From JAOPZW01 sp963807305 (GTDB taxonomy: Bacteria > Actinomycetota > Thermoleophilia > Solirubrobacterales > Solirubrobacteraceae), in assembly GCA_963807305.1 (NCBI GenBank), contig CAWEBN010000005.1, forward strand, positions 434,001-498,000: a stretch of 64,000 bases of DNA, given 5' to 3'. Under the pieces are notes generated by a model. The model had not been told where the DNA came from. It was given only the letters and a program-made list of their open reading frames with translations, and made no database searches. Positions 7,217-16,419 of this stretch are shown one piece after another. Each line of letters begins with the position of its first letter. Position 1 is the first letter of the stretch. The position numbers and the translations under genes were made by a program.

Positions 7217-10144
7217 GTGCCTCTCACCCTCGTCACCGGTCCCGCCAACGCCGAGAAGGCCGGCTTCGTGCTGAGCGCCTACCGCGCCGCGCTCGACGCG
7301 GAGCCCGTCCTCGTCGTGCCGACCTTCGCCGACGTCGACCACTACCGCCGCGAGCTGGCGGCGGCCGGCGCGGTCTTCGGCGTGCGCGTCGTCGCCTTCT
7401 CGGGCCTGATGCGCGACATCGCGCGCCGGGCCGGGGTGGGCGGGCGACCGCTCTCGCGCCTGGCGCGAGAGCGCGTGGCCGGCGCCGCCATCGCCCGGGT
7501 CCGCCTCGAGGCGCTCGCGGCGTCGGCGACCACGCCGGGCTTCGTCCAGGCCCTGCTGCGCCTCGTCACCGAGCTCGAGGAGCAGCGCATCGAGCCCGGC
7601 CGCTGGTGGGCAGCGATGCGGGCATGGGCCGAGCGCGAGCCGGCGCGCGCCGCCTACGCCGAGGAGCTCGCGCGCCTGTACGGCGCCTATCGCGACGCCC
7701 TGCGGTCCATGGACCGCCGCGACCGCGTCCTGCACGACCAGGCGGCGCTCGACGCCCTGCGCCTCGATCCGGCGCGCTGGGGCGCGACGCCGGTCTTCCT
7801 CTACGGCTTCGACGACCTGCAGCCGCTGCAGCGTGACGCGATCGAGACGCTCGCGGTCCACGCGGGCGCGCCGGTCACCGTGTCGCTGGCTTACGAGCCC
7901 GGGCGGGCGGCCTTCGCCGGGCGCGGCGAGACCTTCCAGGAGCTCATGGCGCTCGGCCCTGAGCACATCGCACTGCCGGCGCTGGCCGAGCACTACGAGC
8001 GCCCGGCGCTGCACGCGCTCGAGCGCACGCTGTTCGAGCCGCCGGCCACCGGGCGCCCCGATCCCGGCGACGCGCTGCTGCTGCTCGAGGGCGGCGGCGA
8101 GCGGGCCGAGATGGAGCTCGTCGCCGCCCACGTCGCGCGGCTGATCCACCAACAGGCCTTCGCGCCCGAGGACGTCGCCGTCGTCCTGCGCGAGCCGCGC
8201 GAGCACGCCGCGCTGATCGAGCAGGTCTTCGGCGAGCTCGGGATCCCCTTCGCCCTGGACCGCACCATCGCCGTCGGCCACACCGCCCTCGGGCGCGGCC
8301 TCGTCGCCCTGCTGCGCTGTGCGCTGAGCTCCGGGCGCGCCGACGACCTGCTCGCCTGGCTGCGCACCCCGGGCAAGCTCGCGCGGACCGACCTGGCCGA
8401 CCGCCTCGAGCAGCGCGCCCGCGTCGAGGGGGCGGCGACGGCCGCGCAGGCGCGGGCCCTGTGGGAGGCCGACCATCCCGACTTCGTCCTGCACGAACTC
8501 GACCGCGTCGCGGCGGCCGTCGGCGACCCCGCCGCGCTGTGCCGGCGCCTTGCCACCGAGTGCAGCGCGCTGTTCGCCGCCCCGCACCGCGGCGAGGCTC
8601 GGGTTCTGGCCGGCCCCGAGGCGCTCGACGCGCGCGTCGCCGGGGCGCTGCGCTCGGCCCTGGGCGAGCTCGAGCGCCTGGCGGACGTCGACCGCTCGCT
8701 CGTGCCGGGGCCCGAGGAGCTCGCGCGCGTCCTGCACGACATCGAGGTGCGCGCCCACGACGACCGCCGCCCCGGGCTCGTGGCCATCACCAGCCCCCGG
8801 GAGCTGCGCGCCCGGCGCGTGCGGGCCGCCTTCCTCTGCGGGCTGCGCGAGGACGCCTTCCCCCGGCCGGCCACGCCCGAGCCGTTCCTGGGCGACGACG
8901 AGCGCCGCGCGCTGAACGCCGCGTCCGGGCTGCGCCTGCGCCTGCGCGAGGACCGCCTCGACGCCGAGCGCTACCTGCTCTACGCGGTGGCGAGCCGCCC
9001 GACCGAGCTGCTGGCGCTGAGCTGGCACGCTGCCGACGACGAGGGCGAGCCGTGCGTGCGCTCGCTCTTCGTCGACGACGTGCTCGACAGCTTCGACCCG
9101 CGGGCCGCCGAGCGCGTGGAGCGCCGGGTGCTGGGGGCCGCCGGATTCGAGGCCGCCCTCGCGCCCACCCCGAACGAGGCGGCGCGCCACGACCTCGCGG
9201 CGGGGCCGGGCTCACCCGAGCCCGCCATGGCGTGGCTGCGCGACGCCCGCGTCCTGCGCGACATCAACGAGCGGGCGACGTGGTCGGCCTCTGCGCTCGA
9301 GGCCTACGCATCGTGCCCGGTGAAGTGGTTCGTCGAGCGGCTGCTGCGCCCGGACGCGATCGAGCCCGATCCCGAGCCGATGCTGCGCGGCGAGCTCGCC
9401 CACCGCGTCCTGGAGGACACCCTGCGCGCGCTGTCGGGCGGCGGCCCGCTCACGCCCGAGCGCCTCGACGAGGCCCGCGCGCTGCTGCGCACCGCCCTCG
9501 ACGAGCGCGCCGACGACGCCCGTATCTCGCCCAACCCCGAGCGCCGCCGCTCGGCCCTGCGGCGCCTGGAGGCCGACCTGCTGCGCTACGTCGAGCAGGC
9601 CGCCCACGGCCGCTCGGCCTTCGTACCGCGAGAGTTCGAGCTGCGCTTCGGCGGCCCGGAGGACCCGCTGGGGCCGGCCGAGCTGGCCGGCGGCGAGCTG
9701 CGCCTGCAGGGCCGCATCGACCGCATCGACGTCAGCGCCGACGGCCACGAGGCGATCGTCTACGACTACAAGGGCAAGGGCGCCCCGCCCCAGGCCAGAT
9801 GGATCGAGGACGCCCGCCTGCAGGTCGGGCTCTACCTGCTCGCGCTGCCGCAGCTGCTCGGCCTCGAGGCTGTCGGCGGCCTGTACCAGCCGTTGGGCCG
9901 GGACGATGACGGGCGCCCGCGCGGCCTGCTCGTCGACGGCGCCGACCCCGGCCTGTCGAGCGTGACGAAGGACCGCCTGGCGCCCGAGCAGGTCGAGGCG
10001 CTCCTGCAGGAGGTGCTCGACGCGGCGGTCGAGGCGGTGCGCGGCATCCGCTCGGGCGCGCTGGTCCCCGACCCGACCGCGTGCGCGTACCGCGGCGGGT
10101 GCGCGCACCCGACGATCTGCCGCTGCGAGGCGGCCTCGGCGTGA
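7217..10144 (+). CDS. AddB-like helicase-nuclease subunit (inactive motor, PD-(D/E)XK nuclease)
   Basis: A 975-residue subunit of a RecBCD-class double-strand-break resection enzyme. The N-terminal P-loop position reads GPANAEKA, where an active Walker A would have G-K-T/S, so the motor is predicted inactive, as in AddB. The C-terminal third is a RecB-type nuclease: GRIDRID, then VYDYKGKG with Asp850 and Lys852. Cys700 (SCPVKWF) and Cys956, 962, 968 and 970 at the C terminus resemble the split four-Cys set that holds a 4Fe-4S cluster in AddB-type nucleases. The stop codon overlaps the next gene start as GTGA, so the subunits are probably made in a fixed ratio. Confidence 0.88.
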   Translation: MPLTLVTGPANAEKAGFVLSAYRAALDAEPVLVVPTFADVDHYRRELAAAGAVFGVRVVAFSGLMRDIARRAGVGGRPLSRLARERVAGAAIARVRLEALAASATTPGFVQALLRLVTELEEQRIEPGRWWAAMRAWAEREPARAAYAEELARLYGAYRDALRSMDRRDRVLHDQAALDALRLDPARWGATPVFLYGFDDLQPLQRDAIETLAVHAGAPVTVSLAYEPGRAAFAGRGETFQELMALGPEHIALPALAEHYERPALHALERTLFEPPATGRPDPGDALLLLEGGGERAEMELVAAHVARLIHQQAFAPEDVAVVLREPREHAALIEQVFGELGIPFALDRTIAVGHTALGRGLVALLRCALSSGRADDLLAWLRTPGKLARTDLADRLEQRARVEGAATAAQARALWEADHPDFVLHELDRVAAAVGDPAALCRRLATECSALFAAPHRGEARVLAGPEALDARVAGALRSALGELERLADVDRSLVPGPEELARVLHDIEVRAHDDRRPGLVAITSPRELRARRVRAAFLCGLREDAFPRPATPEPFLGDDERRALNAASGLRLRLREDRLDAERYLLYAVASRPTELLALSWHAADDEGEPCVRSLFVDDVLDSFDPRAAERVERRVLGAAGFEAALAPTPNEAARHDLAAGPGSPEPAMAWLRDARVLRDINERATWSASALEAYASCPVKWFVERLLRPDAIEPDPEPMLRGELAHRVLEDTLRALSGGGPLTPERLDEARALLRTALDERADDARISPNPERRRSALRRLEADLLRYVEQAAHGRSAFVPREFELRFGGPEDPLGPAELAGGELRLQGRIDRIDVSADGHEAIVYDYKGKGAPPQARWIEDARLQVGLYLLALPQLLGLEAVGGLYQPLGRDDDGRPRGLLVDGADPGLSSVTKDRLAPEQVEALLQEVLDAAVEAVRGIRSGALVPDPTACAYRGGCAHPTICRCEAASA

Positions 10145-13100
10145 CGCGCGCCTTCACCCCCGAGCAGCTCGAGGCCATCGCCCGCCGCGAGGGCGACCTC
10201 ATGCTGTCGGCCAACGCCGGCTCGGGCAAGACGTCGGTGCTGGTCGAGCGCTTCGTCGCCTCGGTCGTGCAGGACGGCCTGCGCGCCGACCAGGTGCTCG
10301 CCATCACCTTCACCGAGAAGGCGGCGGGCGAGCTGCGCGCGCGCGTCCGCGCCCGCCTGCTCGAGCTCGGCCACCGCGAGGCGGCGCGCGAGGCCGAAGC
10401 GGCCTGGATCACGACCTTCCACGGCTTCTGCGCCCGGATCCTGCGCGCACACGCGGTCGCGGCGGGGCTGGACCCCGGCTTCGCGGTGCTCGATCCCGCA
10501 GACGGGCGCGCGGCCCAGCGCGAGGCCTTCGAGGCCGCCCTGGCCGACTTCCTGGCCGCGCCGCGCGCCGACGCCCTCGACCTCGCGGCCGGCTACACGG
10601 TCGATCGCCTGCAGCGGATGGTCGTCGCCGCCCACGACGAGCTGCGCTCGCGCGGGCAGACGCGGCCGACGCTGCCGCCCGGGCGCGCGGCCGACGCCGA
10701 CGCCGCGCGCGCCGATCTGGACCGCGCGTGCTCGGCCTTCGCGGCCGAGCTCGCCGGCGCGAGCGCCGGCGCCGCGGTCGATGGGGCCCGCGAGGCCCTC
10801 GCGGCCTGCCGCGCCGCGCTCGACTCCGGCGCGACCGTCCATCCGAAGGGCGCGAAGGTCGGGCGCACCGCGAACGCGCTGAAGACGCCCGCCGCGGATG
10901 CCTACCGCGCGGCATGCGACGCCCACGCCCGAGCGCTGGCCGATCGCCTCGCCGTCCCCGCTCTCGTGCTCGTCGACGAGCTGCTGGGGCGCTACGCCGA
11001 CGCCTACGCGGCGGCCAAGCGCGCCCGCGGCGGGGTCGACTTCGACGACCTCGAGCTGCTCGCGCGCGACCTGCTCGCCCGCGAGCCGGGCATCGCCGCC
11101 GGCTACCGCGAGCGCTTCGAGCGCATCATGGTCGACGAGTTCCAGGACACGAACGCCCTGCAGCTCGAGCTGCTCGAGCTCGTGGCGCGCGACAACGCCT
11201 GCACGGTGGGCGACGAGCTTCAGGCCATCTACGCCTTCCGCCATGCCGACGTCGAGGTCTTCCGCGCGCGCCGGGCGCGCCTCCAGGACGCGGGCCGGAC
11301 CGCCGCCCTGGCCACCAACTTCCGCTCGCGCCCGGAGATCCTGCGCGCGCTCAACGGCGCCTTCGGACCGCTGCACGAGCACTGGGTCGACCTGCGCCCC
11401 GGGCGCGAGGACGCTCCCGCGCCCGCGCCCGTGGTCGAGCTGCTGGTCACCGACGCCGATGCCTGGAACGGCGACGCCCCCGGTGCGCTGGGCCTCGGGC
11501 TGCCGGCCGCGAGCCCGGTCAAGCAGGCGGAGGCGCGGCTCGTGGCCCAGCGCGTCGCCGAGCTCGTGCACGAGGAGGGCGTCGCGCCCCGCGACGTCGT
11601 CGTGCTGTTGCGCGCGTCGGCCGAGATGGGGCTCTACGAGCGCGCGCTGGAGCTGGCCGGCCTGTCGACGCTGTCCGCGGGCGGGAGCGGATGGTGGGGG
11701 CGCCAGCAGATCCGCGACCTGTGCCACCTGCTGGCCGCGCTGGCCAACCCGCGCGACGAGGAGGCGCTGCTGGGGCTCCTGGCCTCGCCCATGGCCGGCC
11801 TGTCCTCCGATGGCCTGGCGCTGCTCGCCCTCGGCGCGCGCGAGGGCGCCATGACGATCTGGGAGGCCGTCCACGACGACGCGCTGACCCTCGCCCCCGA
11901 GGACGCGCGGCGCCTGGCCGCGTTCCGCGCGTGGTTCGCGGGCGAGCGGGAGCGGGCCCCGCGCCTCGGCCTCGACGAGGTCCTCCAGCGCGCGGTGCGC
12001 CGCACCCGCTACGACCTGCATATGCTGGCCCTGCCGCGCGGGGCGCGACGGCTGGCCAACGTCCACAAGCTGCTGCGCATGGCCGCCGACTACGAGGCGC
12101 GCCGGGGCCGCGACGTGCGCGGCTTCATCGACATGGCCACGGCCGAGCTCGAGGCGGAGGCCCGCGAGCCCGACGCGCCGGTCGACCTCGGCGGCCTCGA
12201 CGCCGTGCGCCTGATGACGATCCACGCCGCCAAGGGCCTCGAGTTCGGGGTCGTGGTCGTGGCCGACCTGGGCCGCAGGGGCAACCTCAGCCCGCCCGAC
12301 CTCCATGTCAGCGGGGACCGCGTCGGCCTGCGGCTGGTCGGGCTCGACGGCTCGCGCGCCACCGCGCTGGACTTCGACGCCATCGAGGCCGAGCGCCGTG
12401 CGGCCGACGAGGCCGAGGAGCGGCGCGTCGCCCACGTGGCCATGACGCGCGCCGAGGAGCGCCTGATCCTCAGCGGCGCCGCGCGCCTGGGCGACAACTG
12501 GCCCCAGCCCGGCCCCGGGGCCGCGCCGCTGAGCTGGATCGCGCCGGCGCTCGTCCCGGGCGTCGCCGCGCTCGACCCCGATGAGCCGATCCGCGACCAC
12601 GGGCTCGTCCGGACCGTGCTCAACAGCCCCGCGAGCCACGTGCTGCGCCTCGAGGCGCCGGTCCCGGTCGCGCCGGGCGAGCAGCTCGCGCTGGCCTTCA
12701 ACGGCGGGGCGCCCGCGGCGGCGCCGGCGGTGTCCCCGGCGCCGCTCGAGCCGGCCGCGCCTGCCCCCGCGCCGCCCGCGACCTTGAGCTACTCCTCCCT
12801 CACGCGCTACGCGCAGTGCGCCTACCGCTTCCACCTCGAGCGCGGGCTCGGCCTGCCGGAGCAGGAGCCTCCCGAGCACCTGCGCGACAGCGGCGCGCCG
12901 GCGGCCGCCCTCGACCTGCGCGTACGCGGAACGCTGGTGCACGAGCTGCTCGAGGGCCTGGACCTGCGCCCCGGCGCGGCGCTGCCGGACGACGAGGCCG
13001 TGCGCGCCGTCGCCGCTGCCCACGAGGTCGAGCTCTCCGACGACGACGTGGCCGACCTCCACGCGCTGGTCGGCGCCTTCGCCGGGAGCGCCCTGCGCGA

Positions 13101-13584
13101 GAGGCTGGGAGAGGCGCGCGCCGTGCACCGCGAGAACGCCTTCGCCTTCGCCCTGGGTGACGGCCCCATGCTGACCGGCTTCGTCGATGTCGTGGCCTAC
13201 GAGGCCGACGGCGCCGCGCTGATCGTCGACTACAAGTCCGACCGCGTCGGCGACGCCGACCTCGACGAGCTGGTGGAGGCCGGGTACGGCGTCCAGCGAC
13301 GCATCTACGCCCTCGCCGCACTGCGCGCGGGCGCCCCGGCCGTCGAGGTCGCCCACCTGTTCCTGGAGCGCCCCGCCGAGCCCGCCGTCGCCCGCTACGA
13401 GCACTCCGACGCGGAGACGCTCGACGTCGAGCTGCGCGCCGCCGCGGCGCCGCTGCTGGCCGGCGCGTACCCGGTCGCCGCCGTCCCCCACCGAGGGCTG
13501 TGCGCCACGTGCCCGGGGCGCGCGGGCCTGTGCTCCTACCCGCCGGAGCTGACCGACCGCGAACTGGCGCGCGAGCTGGCCTGA
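10141..13584 (+). CDS. AddA/AdnB-like UvrD-type helicase with C-terminal nuclease
   Basis: A 1147-residue SF1A helicase that would be the active motor of the break-resection complex. Walker A is ANAGSGKT (residues 24-31), motif II is VDEFQDTN (Asp332, Glu333), and AMTRAEERL is the motif VI region. The C-terminal RecB-like nuclease has FVDVV and VDYKSDR (Asp1030, Lys1032). Unusually for an AddA-type subunit it also has Cys893 (QCAYRFH) and Cys1121, Cys1124 and Cys1131, a spacing close to the 4Fe-4S set of AddB. GTG 10141 was chosen because VTRAFTPEQLEAI is the normal Q-motif start and it overlaps the upstream stop; an upstream in-frame ATG exists at 10081. Its 3' end overlaps the convergent YihY gene by 49 bp. 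Confidence 0.92.
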   Translation: MTRAFTPEQLEAIARREGDLMLSANAGSGKTSVLVERFVASVVQDGLRADQVLAITFTEKAAGELRARVRARLLELGHREAAREAEAAWITTFHGFCARILRAHAVAAGLDPGFAVLDPADGRAAQREAFEAALADFLAAPRADALDLAAGYTVDRLQRMVVAAHDELRSRGQTRPTLPPGRAADADAARADLDRACSAFAAELAGASAGAAVDGAREALAACRAALDSGATVHPKGAKVGRTANALKTPAADAYRAACDAHARALADRLAVPALVLVDELLGRYADAYAAAKRARGGVDFDDLELLARDLLAREPGIAAGYRERFERIMVDEFQDTNALQLELLELVARDNACTVGDELQAIYAFRHADVEVFRARRARLQDAGRTAALATNFRSRPEILRALNGAFGPLHEHWVDLRPGREDAPAPAPVVELLVTDADAWNGDAPGALGLGLPAASPVKQAEARLVAQRVAELVHEEGVAPRDVVVLLRASAEMGLYERALELAGLSTLSAGGSGWWGRQQIRDLCHLLAALANPRDEEALLGLLASPMAGLSSDGLALLALGAREGAMTIWEAVHDDALTLAPEDARRLAAFRAWFAGERERAPRLGLDEVLQRAVRRTRYDLHMLALPRGARRLANVHKLLRMAADYEARRGRDVRGFIDMATAELEAEAREPDAPVDLGGLDAVRLMTIHAAKGLEFGVVVVADLGRRGNLSPPDLHVSGDRVGLRLVGLDGSRATALDFDAIEAERRAADEAEERRVAHVAMTRAEERLILSGAARLGDNWPQPGPGAAPLSWIAPALVPGVAALDPDEPIRDHGLVRTVLNSPASHVLRLEAPVPVAPGEQLALAFNGGAPAAAPAVSPAPLEPAAPAPAPPATLSYSSLTRYAQCAYRFHLERGLGLPEQEPPEHLRDSGAPAAALDLRVRGTLVHELLEGLDLRPGAALPDDEAVRAVAAAHEVELSDDDVADLHALVGAFAGSALRERLGEARAVHRENAFAFALGDGPMLTGFVDVVAYEADGAALIVDYKSDRVGDADLDELVEAGYGVQRRIYALAALRAGAPAVEVAHLFLERPAEPAVARYEHSDAETLDVELRAAAAPLLAGAYPVAAVPHRGLCATCPGRAGLCSYPPELTDRELARELA

Positions 13585-14486
13585 TCACTTGCGGCACTGC
13601 GCTCGAGCTCGGCGTTGAGCTCGGCGCCGAAGAGGAAGGCGTTGGCCGACAGGAACAGCCACAGCAGCAGCACGATCGCCGCGCCGAAGGCGCCGTAGGC
13701 CGCGCCGTAGCTCGAGAAGTTGCGGATGTAGATCGAGAAGCCGACCGACAGCGCGATCCACAGCACGACGCCGAAGCTCGCGCCCGGCGTGATCCAGCGG
13801 ATCTTGCGCGGCTCGATGTCGGGGGCCAGGCCGTAGACGATCCCGTAGGCGGCCGTGGCGGCCACCAGCGCCACCGGCCAGCGCGCGTAGGACCAGATCG
13901 AGGCCGCCGTCGCGCCCAGCCCGATCTTGCCGAACAGGTCGTCGGCGATCTGGCCGCCGAGGAAGATGGCGGCCAGGACCACGGCGAAGAGGACGATGAC
14001 GGCCAGCGTCGCGCCGAGGTCGGTGAGCTTGCGGCGCACCATGCCGCGGCTCTCGTCAGCGCCATAGATGACGTTCAAGGCGCGGCCGGACGCGCCGAAG
14101 GCCCCGGAGGCGCCGTTGAGGGCCAGGCCGACCGAGATGATCAGCGTCGCCCCGAGCGCGCCCCCCGAGGTGCTGACCATGTTCTGCAGGACCCTGCGCA
14201 CGACGTTCGCGGTGTCCTGGTCGACGCCATGGTCGAGCAGGTAGTTGGTGGCGTTGGTGACGAGCGCCTGCTGGCCGACCAGGCCGAGCAGCGTGACGCC
14301 CACCAGCAGCGCCGGGAACAGCGACATCATCGCGTAGTACGTGAGCGTCGCCGCCCGGTCGGTCATCTGGTGCGCGAGGAAGCTCTTGCCCGCGCGCACC
14401 AGGACCTGGTGCAACCCCGCGCGCCCGACCCGTTGGCCGGCGGGCGCGCGGTCGTCTACCGGAGGGTTACCAGCGTCGGCCTGCAC
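13536..14486 (-). CDS. YihY/BrkB family inner-membrane protein
   Basis: The 316-residue protein begins with a soluble stretch, then the family signature DRAATLTYYAMMSLFPALL and about six membrane helices. The polar C-terminal tail is Ser/Arg-rich. Members were once annotated as RNase BN, which proved wrong; their real function is unresolved (possibly transport or envelope integrity). Its start overlaps the small membrane-protein gene upstream by 20 bp, suggesting one transcript, and it is convergent with the helicase gene. Confidence 0.9.
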   Translation of the reverse strand: MQADAGNPPVDDRAPAGQRVGRAGLHQVLVRAGKSFLAHQMTDRAATLTYYAMMSLFPALLVGVTLLGLVGQQALVTNATNYLLDHGVDQDTANVVRRVLQNMVSTSGGALGATLIISVGLALNGASGAFGASGRALNVIYGADESRGMVRRKLTDLGATLAVIVLFAVVLAAIFLGGQIADDLFGKIGLGATAASIWSYARWPVALVAATAAYGIVYGLAPDIEPRKIRWITPGASFGVVLWIALSVGFSIYIRNFSSYGAAYGAFGAAIVLLLWLFLSANAFLFGAELNAELERSAASDQASSRASSRSVSSGG

Positions 14487-14628
14487 GCATTCCGTAGCCG
14501 CCCGTCCCCACGCCGCCGAGCAGGACGAGGATGGCGGCGATGATGCCGACGATGGCCGGCAGACCGAGGACGAGGCACAGCCAATAGACGAGGGCCGCGA
14601 CGAGGATGGCGATGACGATGCCGATCAC
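14467..14628 (-). CDS. Small two-helix membrane protein (53 aa)
   Basis: The protein is almost entirely two hydrophobic helices (IGIVIAILVAALVYWLCLVLG and IVGIIAAILVLLGG) with a short basic tail, GMRAGRRW. I chose GTG 14628 because aaggag sits seven bases upstream. It resembles the small stress-related membrane proteins (GlsB/YeaQ-like or DUF-type) common in actinobacteria, but no family is certain. It overlaps the YihY gene start by 20 bp, so the two are probably co-translated. Confidence 0.65.
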   Translation of the reverse strand: MIGIVIAILVAALVYWLCLVLGLPAIVGIIAAILVLLGGVGTGGYGMRAGRRW

Positions 14629-14644
14629 TGAGTTGCTCCTTGTT

Positions 14645-14698
14645 GCTGGGGAATGGGCCACGCCGAACCCCAATTCGGCTGGCCATGGGTTCCCCAGC
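14645..14698 (-). terminator. Long hairpin between ANTAR gene and small membrane gene
   Basis: The outer arms GCTGGGGAA and TTCCCCAGC (9 bp) enclose GGCCA/TGGCC and GCCGAA/TTCGGC pairs with only small bulges, around a loop of about six bases. It starts 22 bp after the ANTAR stop codon on the minus strand and ends just before the aaggag site of the next minus-strand gene. It therefore probably ends the ANTAR transcript or attenuates read-through into 14628-13536. There is no U tract, as is usual at this GC content. Confidence 0.65.
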
Positions 14699-14719
14699 GC
14701 GAGCCGGGCCCTAATCGAC

Positions 14720-15328
14720 CTAATCGGTCACCTTGGGCAGCAGCGCGTGGCCCTCGGCCACCGCCGCCGCCACGTCGACCACCGTGCGGTTGGTGCTGCG
14801 CGCGTGCTCGCGTAGCCGCTGGAAGGCTGTGCGGTCGTCGAGGTTGTGGCGCTCCATGAGGATGCCCTTGGCACGCTCGATGACCGCGCGGCGCTCGAGC
14901 GCGTTCTCGAGGCGCTCGACCTGCTCGGTCAGGTCGCGCTGCTCGCGCCAGCGGCGCGTGGCGATCTCGATGGCGCTCTGGATGGACTCCGCCGTCTGCT
15001 GGCGGGCATAGGCGAAGATGCCGCGCTCGGCGGCCAGCGCCACGAACTGCGAGTCCTCCCGGTCGAGCAGCGCGATCACCGGTCCTGACGCGAACGCGTC
15101 GATCTCCTCGATGAGGTCCAGCGCGGGCTCGTCGTCGCCGTAGATGACGACGATGGTGAGGTCGGGGTCGTCGCGGGCGATGGACTCGACTGCCTCGCTC
15201 AGGCTGACGGCGATCTCGGTCGGTGTGTGCCCGAGATCGCGCACCTGCTGGGCGGTGACCCTCAACGCTCCGGGGTCCTGATCGGCCAGGAGAATCCTCA
15301 GCGCTCGCTGTCCGTTCGTCTCGACCAC
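14720..15328 (-). CDS. ANTAR-domain response regulator
   Basis: A 202-residue protein with an N-terminal receiver-like domain (ILLADQDPGALR, with VVIYGDDEP where the phosphoacceptor region lies) and a C-terminal ANTAR RNA-binding domain (ERRAVIERAKGILMERHNLDDRTAFQRLRE, about residues 145-190, here noted in two parts). ANTAR proteins bind paired hairpins in nascent RNA and prevent termination. The receiver lacks a clear conserved Asp-Asp-Lys set, so phosphorylation may not apply. The GTG start follows gggggaag. It is divergent from the sigma-factor gene at 15518, which suggests shared control, and the hairpin just downstream may itself be a target. Confidence 0.87.
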   Translation of the reverse strand: MVETNGQRALRILLADQDPGALRVTAQQVRDLGHTPTEIAVSLSEAVESIARDDPDLTIVVIYGDDEPALDLIEEIDAFASGPVIALLDREDSQFVALAAERGIFAYARQQTAESIQSAIEIATRRWREQRDLTEQVERLENALERRAVIERAKGILMERHNLDDRTAFQRLREHARSTNRTVVDVAAAVAEGHALLPKVTD

Positions 15329-15517
15329 CCAACTTCCCCCACTAGATTGCGTCTCAGCCTACACCGGCCGAGTACAATGCTGTCGCTGGTCGTGGCCGAG
15401 TCTCCCGCCCGACCGGACATTGCGCCCCAGCACCCCGGCGCTCGTATTCAGTCCGAGCGCCATGCCCTTCACAGCCACATCCGCCCCGCTGTCCACGCGT
15501 CCGTTTTGGCCGTCCCA

Positions 15518-16321
15518 GTGACCGTGGCCGAAGGAGGGGAGCACGAGGCCGGGCGCGTCGTCAACCGGGCCGAGCAGGATCGCGCGCTCTTCGCGCGTTA
15601 TCTGGACAAGCGCGACCCGGTCGACCGCGAGATGCTGGTCGAGCGCTTCCTGCCGCTCGCGCGCCAGCTCGCCCGCCGCTACCAGCGCCCGGAGGAGCCC
15701 TTCGACGACCTCTTTCAGGTCGCGTGCCTGGGCCTCGTGAAGGCCATCGACCGCTTCGACCTCGAGCGCGAGGTCGCCTTCTCCAGCTACGCGGTGCCCA
15801 CCATCCTCGGGGAGATCAAGCGCTACTTCCGCGACCGCACCTGGTCGGTCCGCGTCCCGCGCGACCTGCAGGAGCTCGCGCTGAAGGTCGACCGCGCGGT
15901 CTCTGAGCTCTCGCTCGACCTCCATCGCCAGCCGACGGTCGAGGAGATCGGCGCCAAGGTCGGCGCCGAGGAGGAGGACGTCCTCGAGGCGCTCGAGGCG
16001 TCGGGCGCCTACAAGGCCACGTCGCTCGAGTCCCCGCGCGGCAGCGAGGACGACAGCGGCGACACCCTCGGCGACACGCTGGGGACCGAGGAGCGCGGCT
16101 TCGCGCTGGCCGAGGACCGCGCCACGATCGAGCACCTCATGCGCTCGATCACGCCCCGCGAGCGCGAGGTCCTGCACCTGCGCTTCGCCGAGGACCTCAC
16201 GCAGGCGGAGATCGGCGAGCGCATCGGCGTTTCGCAGATGCAGGTCTCGCGCATCATCCGCCAGTCCGTCGCGCGTCTGCGCGCGTACGCCACGGCGCGC
16301 CAGAGGCCGCCTGCGGACTAG
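15518..16321 (+). CDS. SigB/SigF/SigG-family RNA polymerase sigma factor
   Basis: An alternative sigma factor of group 3. Region 2 includes FDDLFQVACLGLVKAIDRFD and the promoter-melting FSSYAVPTILGEIKRYFRD segment. Region 3 follows, and region 4 has TPREREVLHLRF with the helix-turn-helix DLTQAEIGERIGVSQ. From GTG 15518 it is 267 residues, the normal length for the family. An in-frame ATG at 15376 would add 47 residues of no clear homology. Such factors are normally held by an RsbW-type anti-sigma kinase, and a matching RsbW/STAS pair is encoded at 25.4-26.6 kb. It is followed by a bidirectional hairpin. Confidence 0.9.
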   Translation: MTVAEGGEHEAGRVVNRAEQDRALFARYLDKRDPVDREMLVERFLPLARQLARRYQRPEEPFDDLFQVACLGLVKAIDRFDLEREVAFSSYAVPTILGEIKRYFRDRTWSVRVPRDLQELALKVDRAVSELSLDLHRQPTVEEIGAKVGAEEEDVLEALEASGAYKATSLESPRGSEDDSGDTLGDTLGTEERGFALAEDRATIEHLMRSITPREREVLHLRFAEDLTQAEIGERIGVSQMQVSRIIRQSVARLRAYATARQRPPAD

Positions 16322-16354
16322 CCGCCTCGATGGGCATGCGGCTTGGGGGGCCAA

Positions 16355-16416
16355 GACGCCGACGGGGGTGGGCGGGGGTACGCAGCCGCGCAACGACCGC
16401 CCACCTCCAAGGCGTC
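16355..16416. terminator. Bidirectional terminator-like hairpin between convergent genes
   Basis: The outer arms GACGCC (16355-16360) and GGCGTC (16411-16416) enclose inner arms GGTGGGCGG (16367-16375) and CCGCCCACC (16397-16405). It fills the 98-bp gap between the convergent sigma-factor and MerR-GAF genes, as expected for a terminator serving both strands. Confidence 0.55.
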
Positions 16417-16419
16417 CTC

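Noticed and set aside
9832..13491. A 1219-codon minus-strand frame across the AddAB-like genes
   Set aside because: It is the shadow of two genes with clear helicase and nuclease motifs, and its product has no recognisable domain.
15227..15517. Upstream extension of the first sigma factor
   Set aside because: It would overlap the start of the divergent ANTAR gene and adds residues with no family match.
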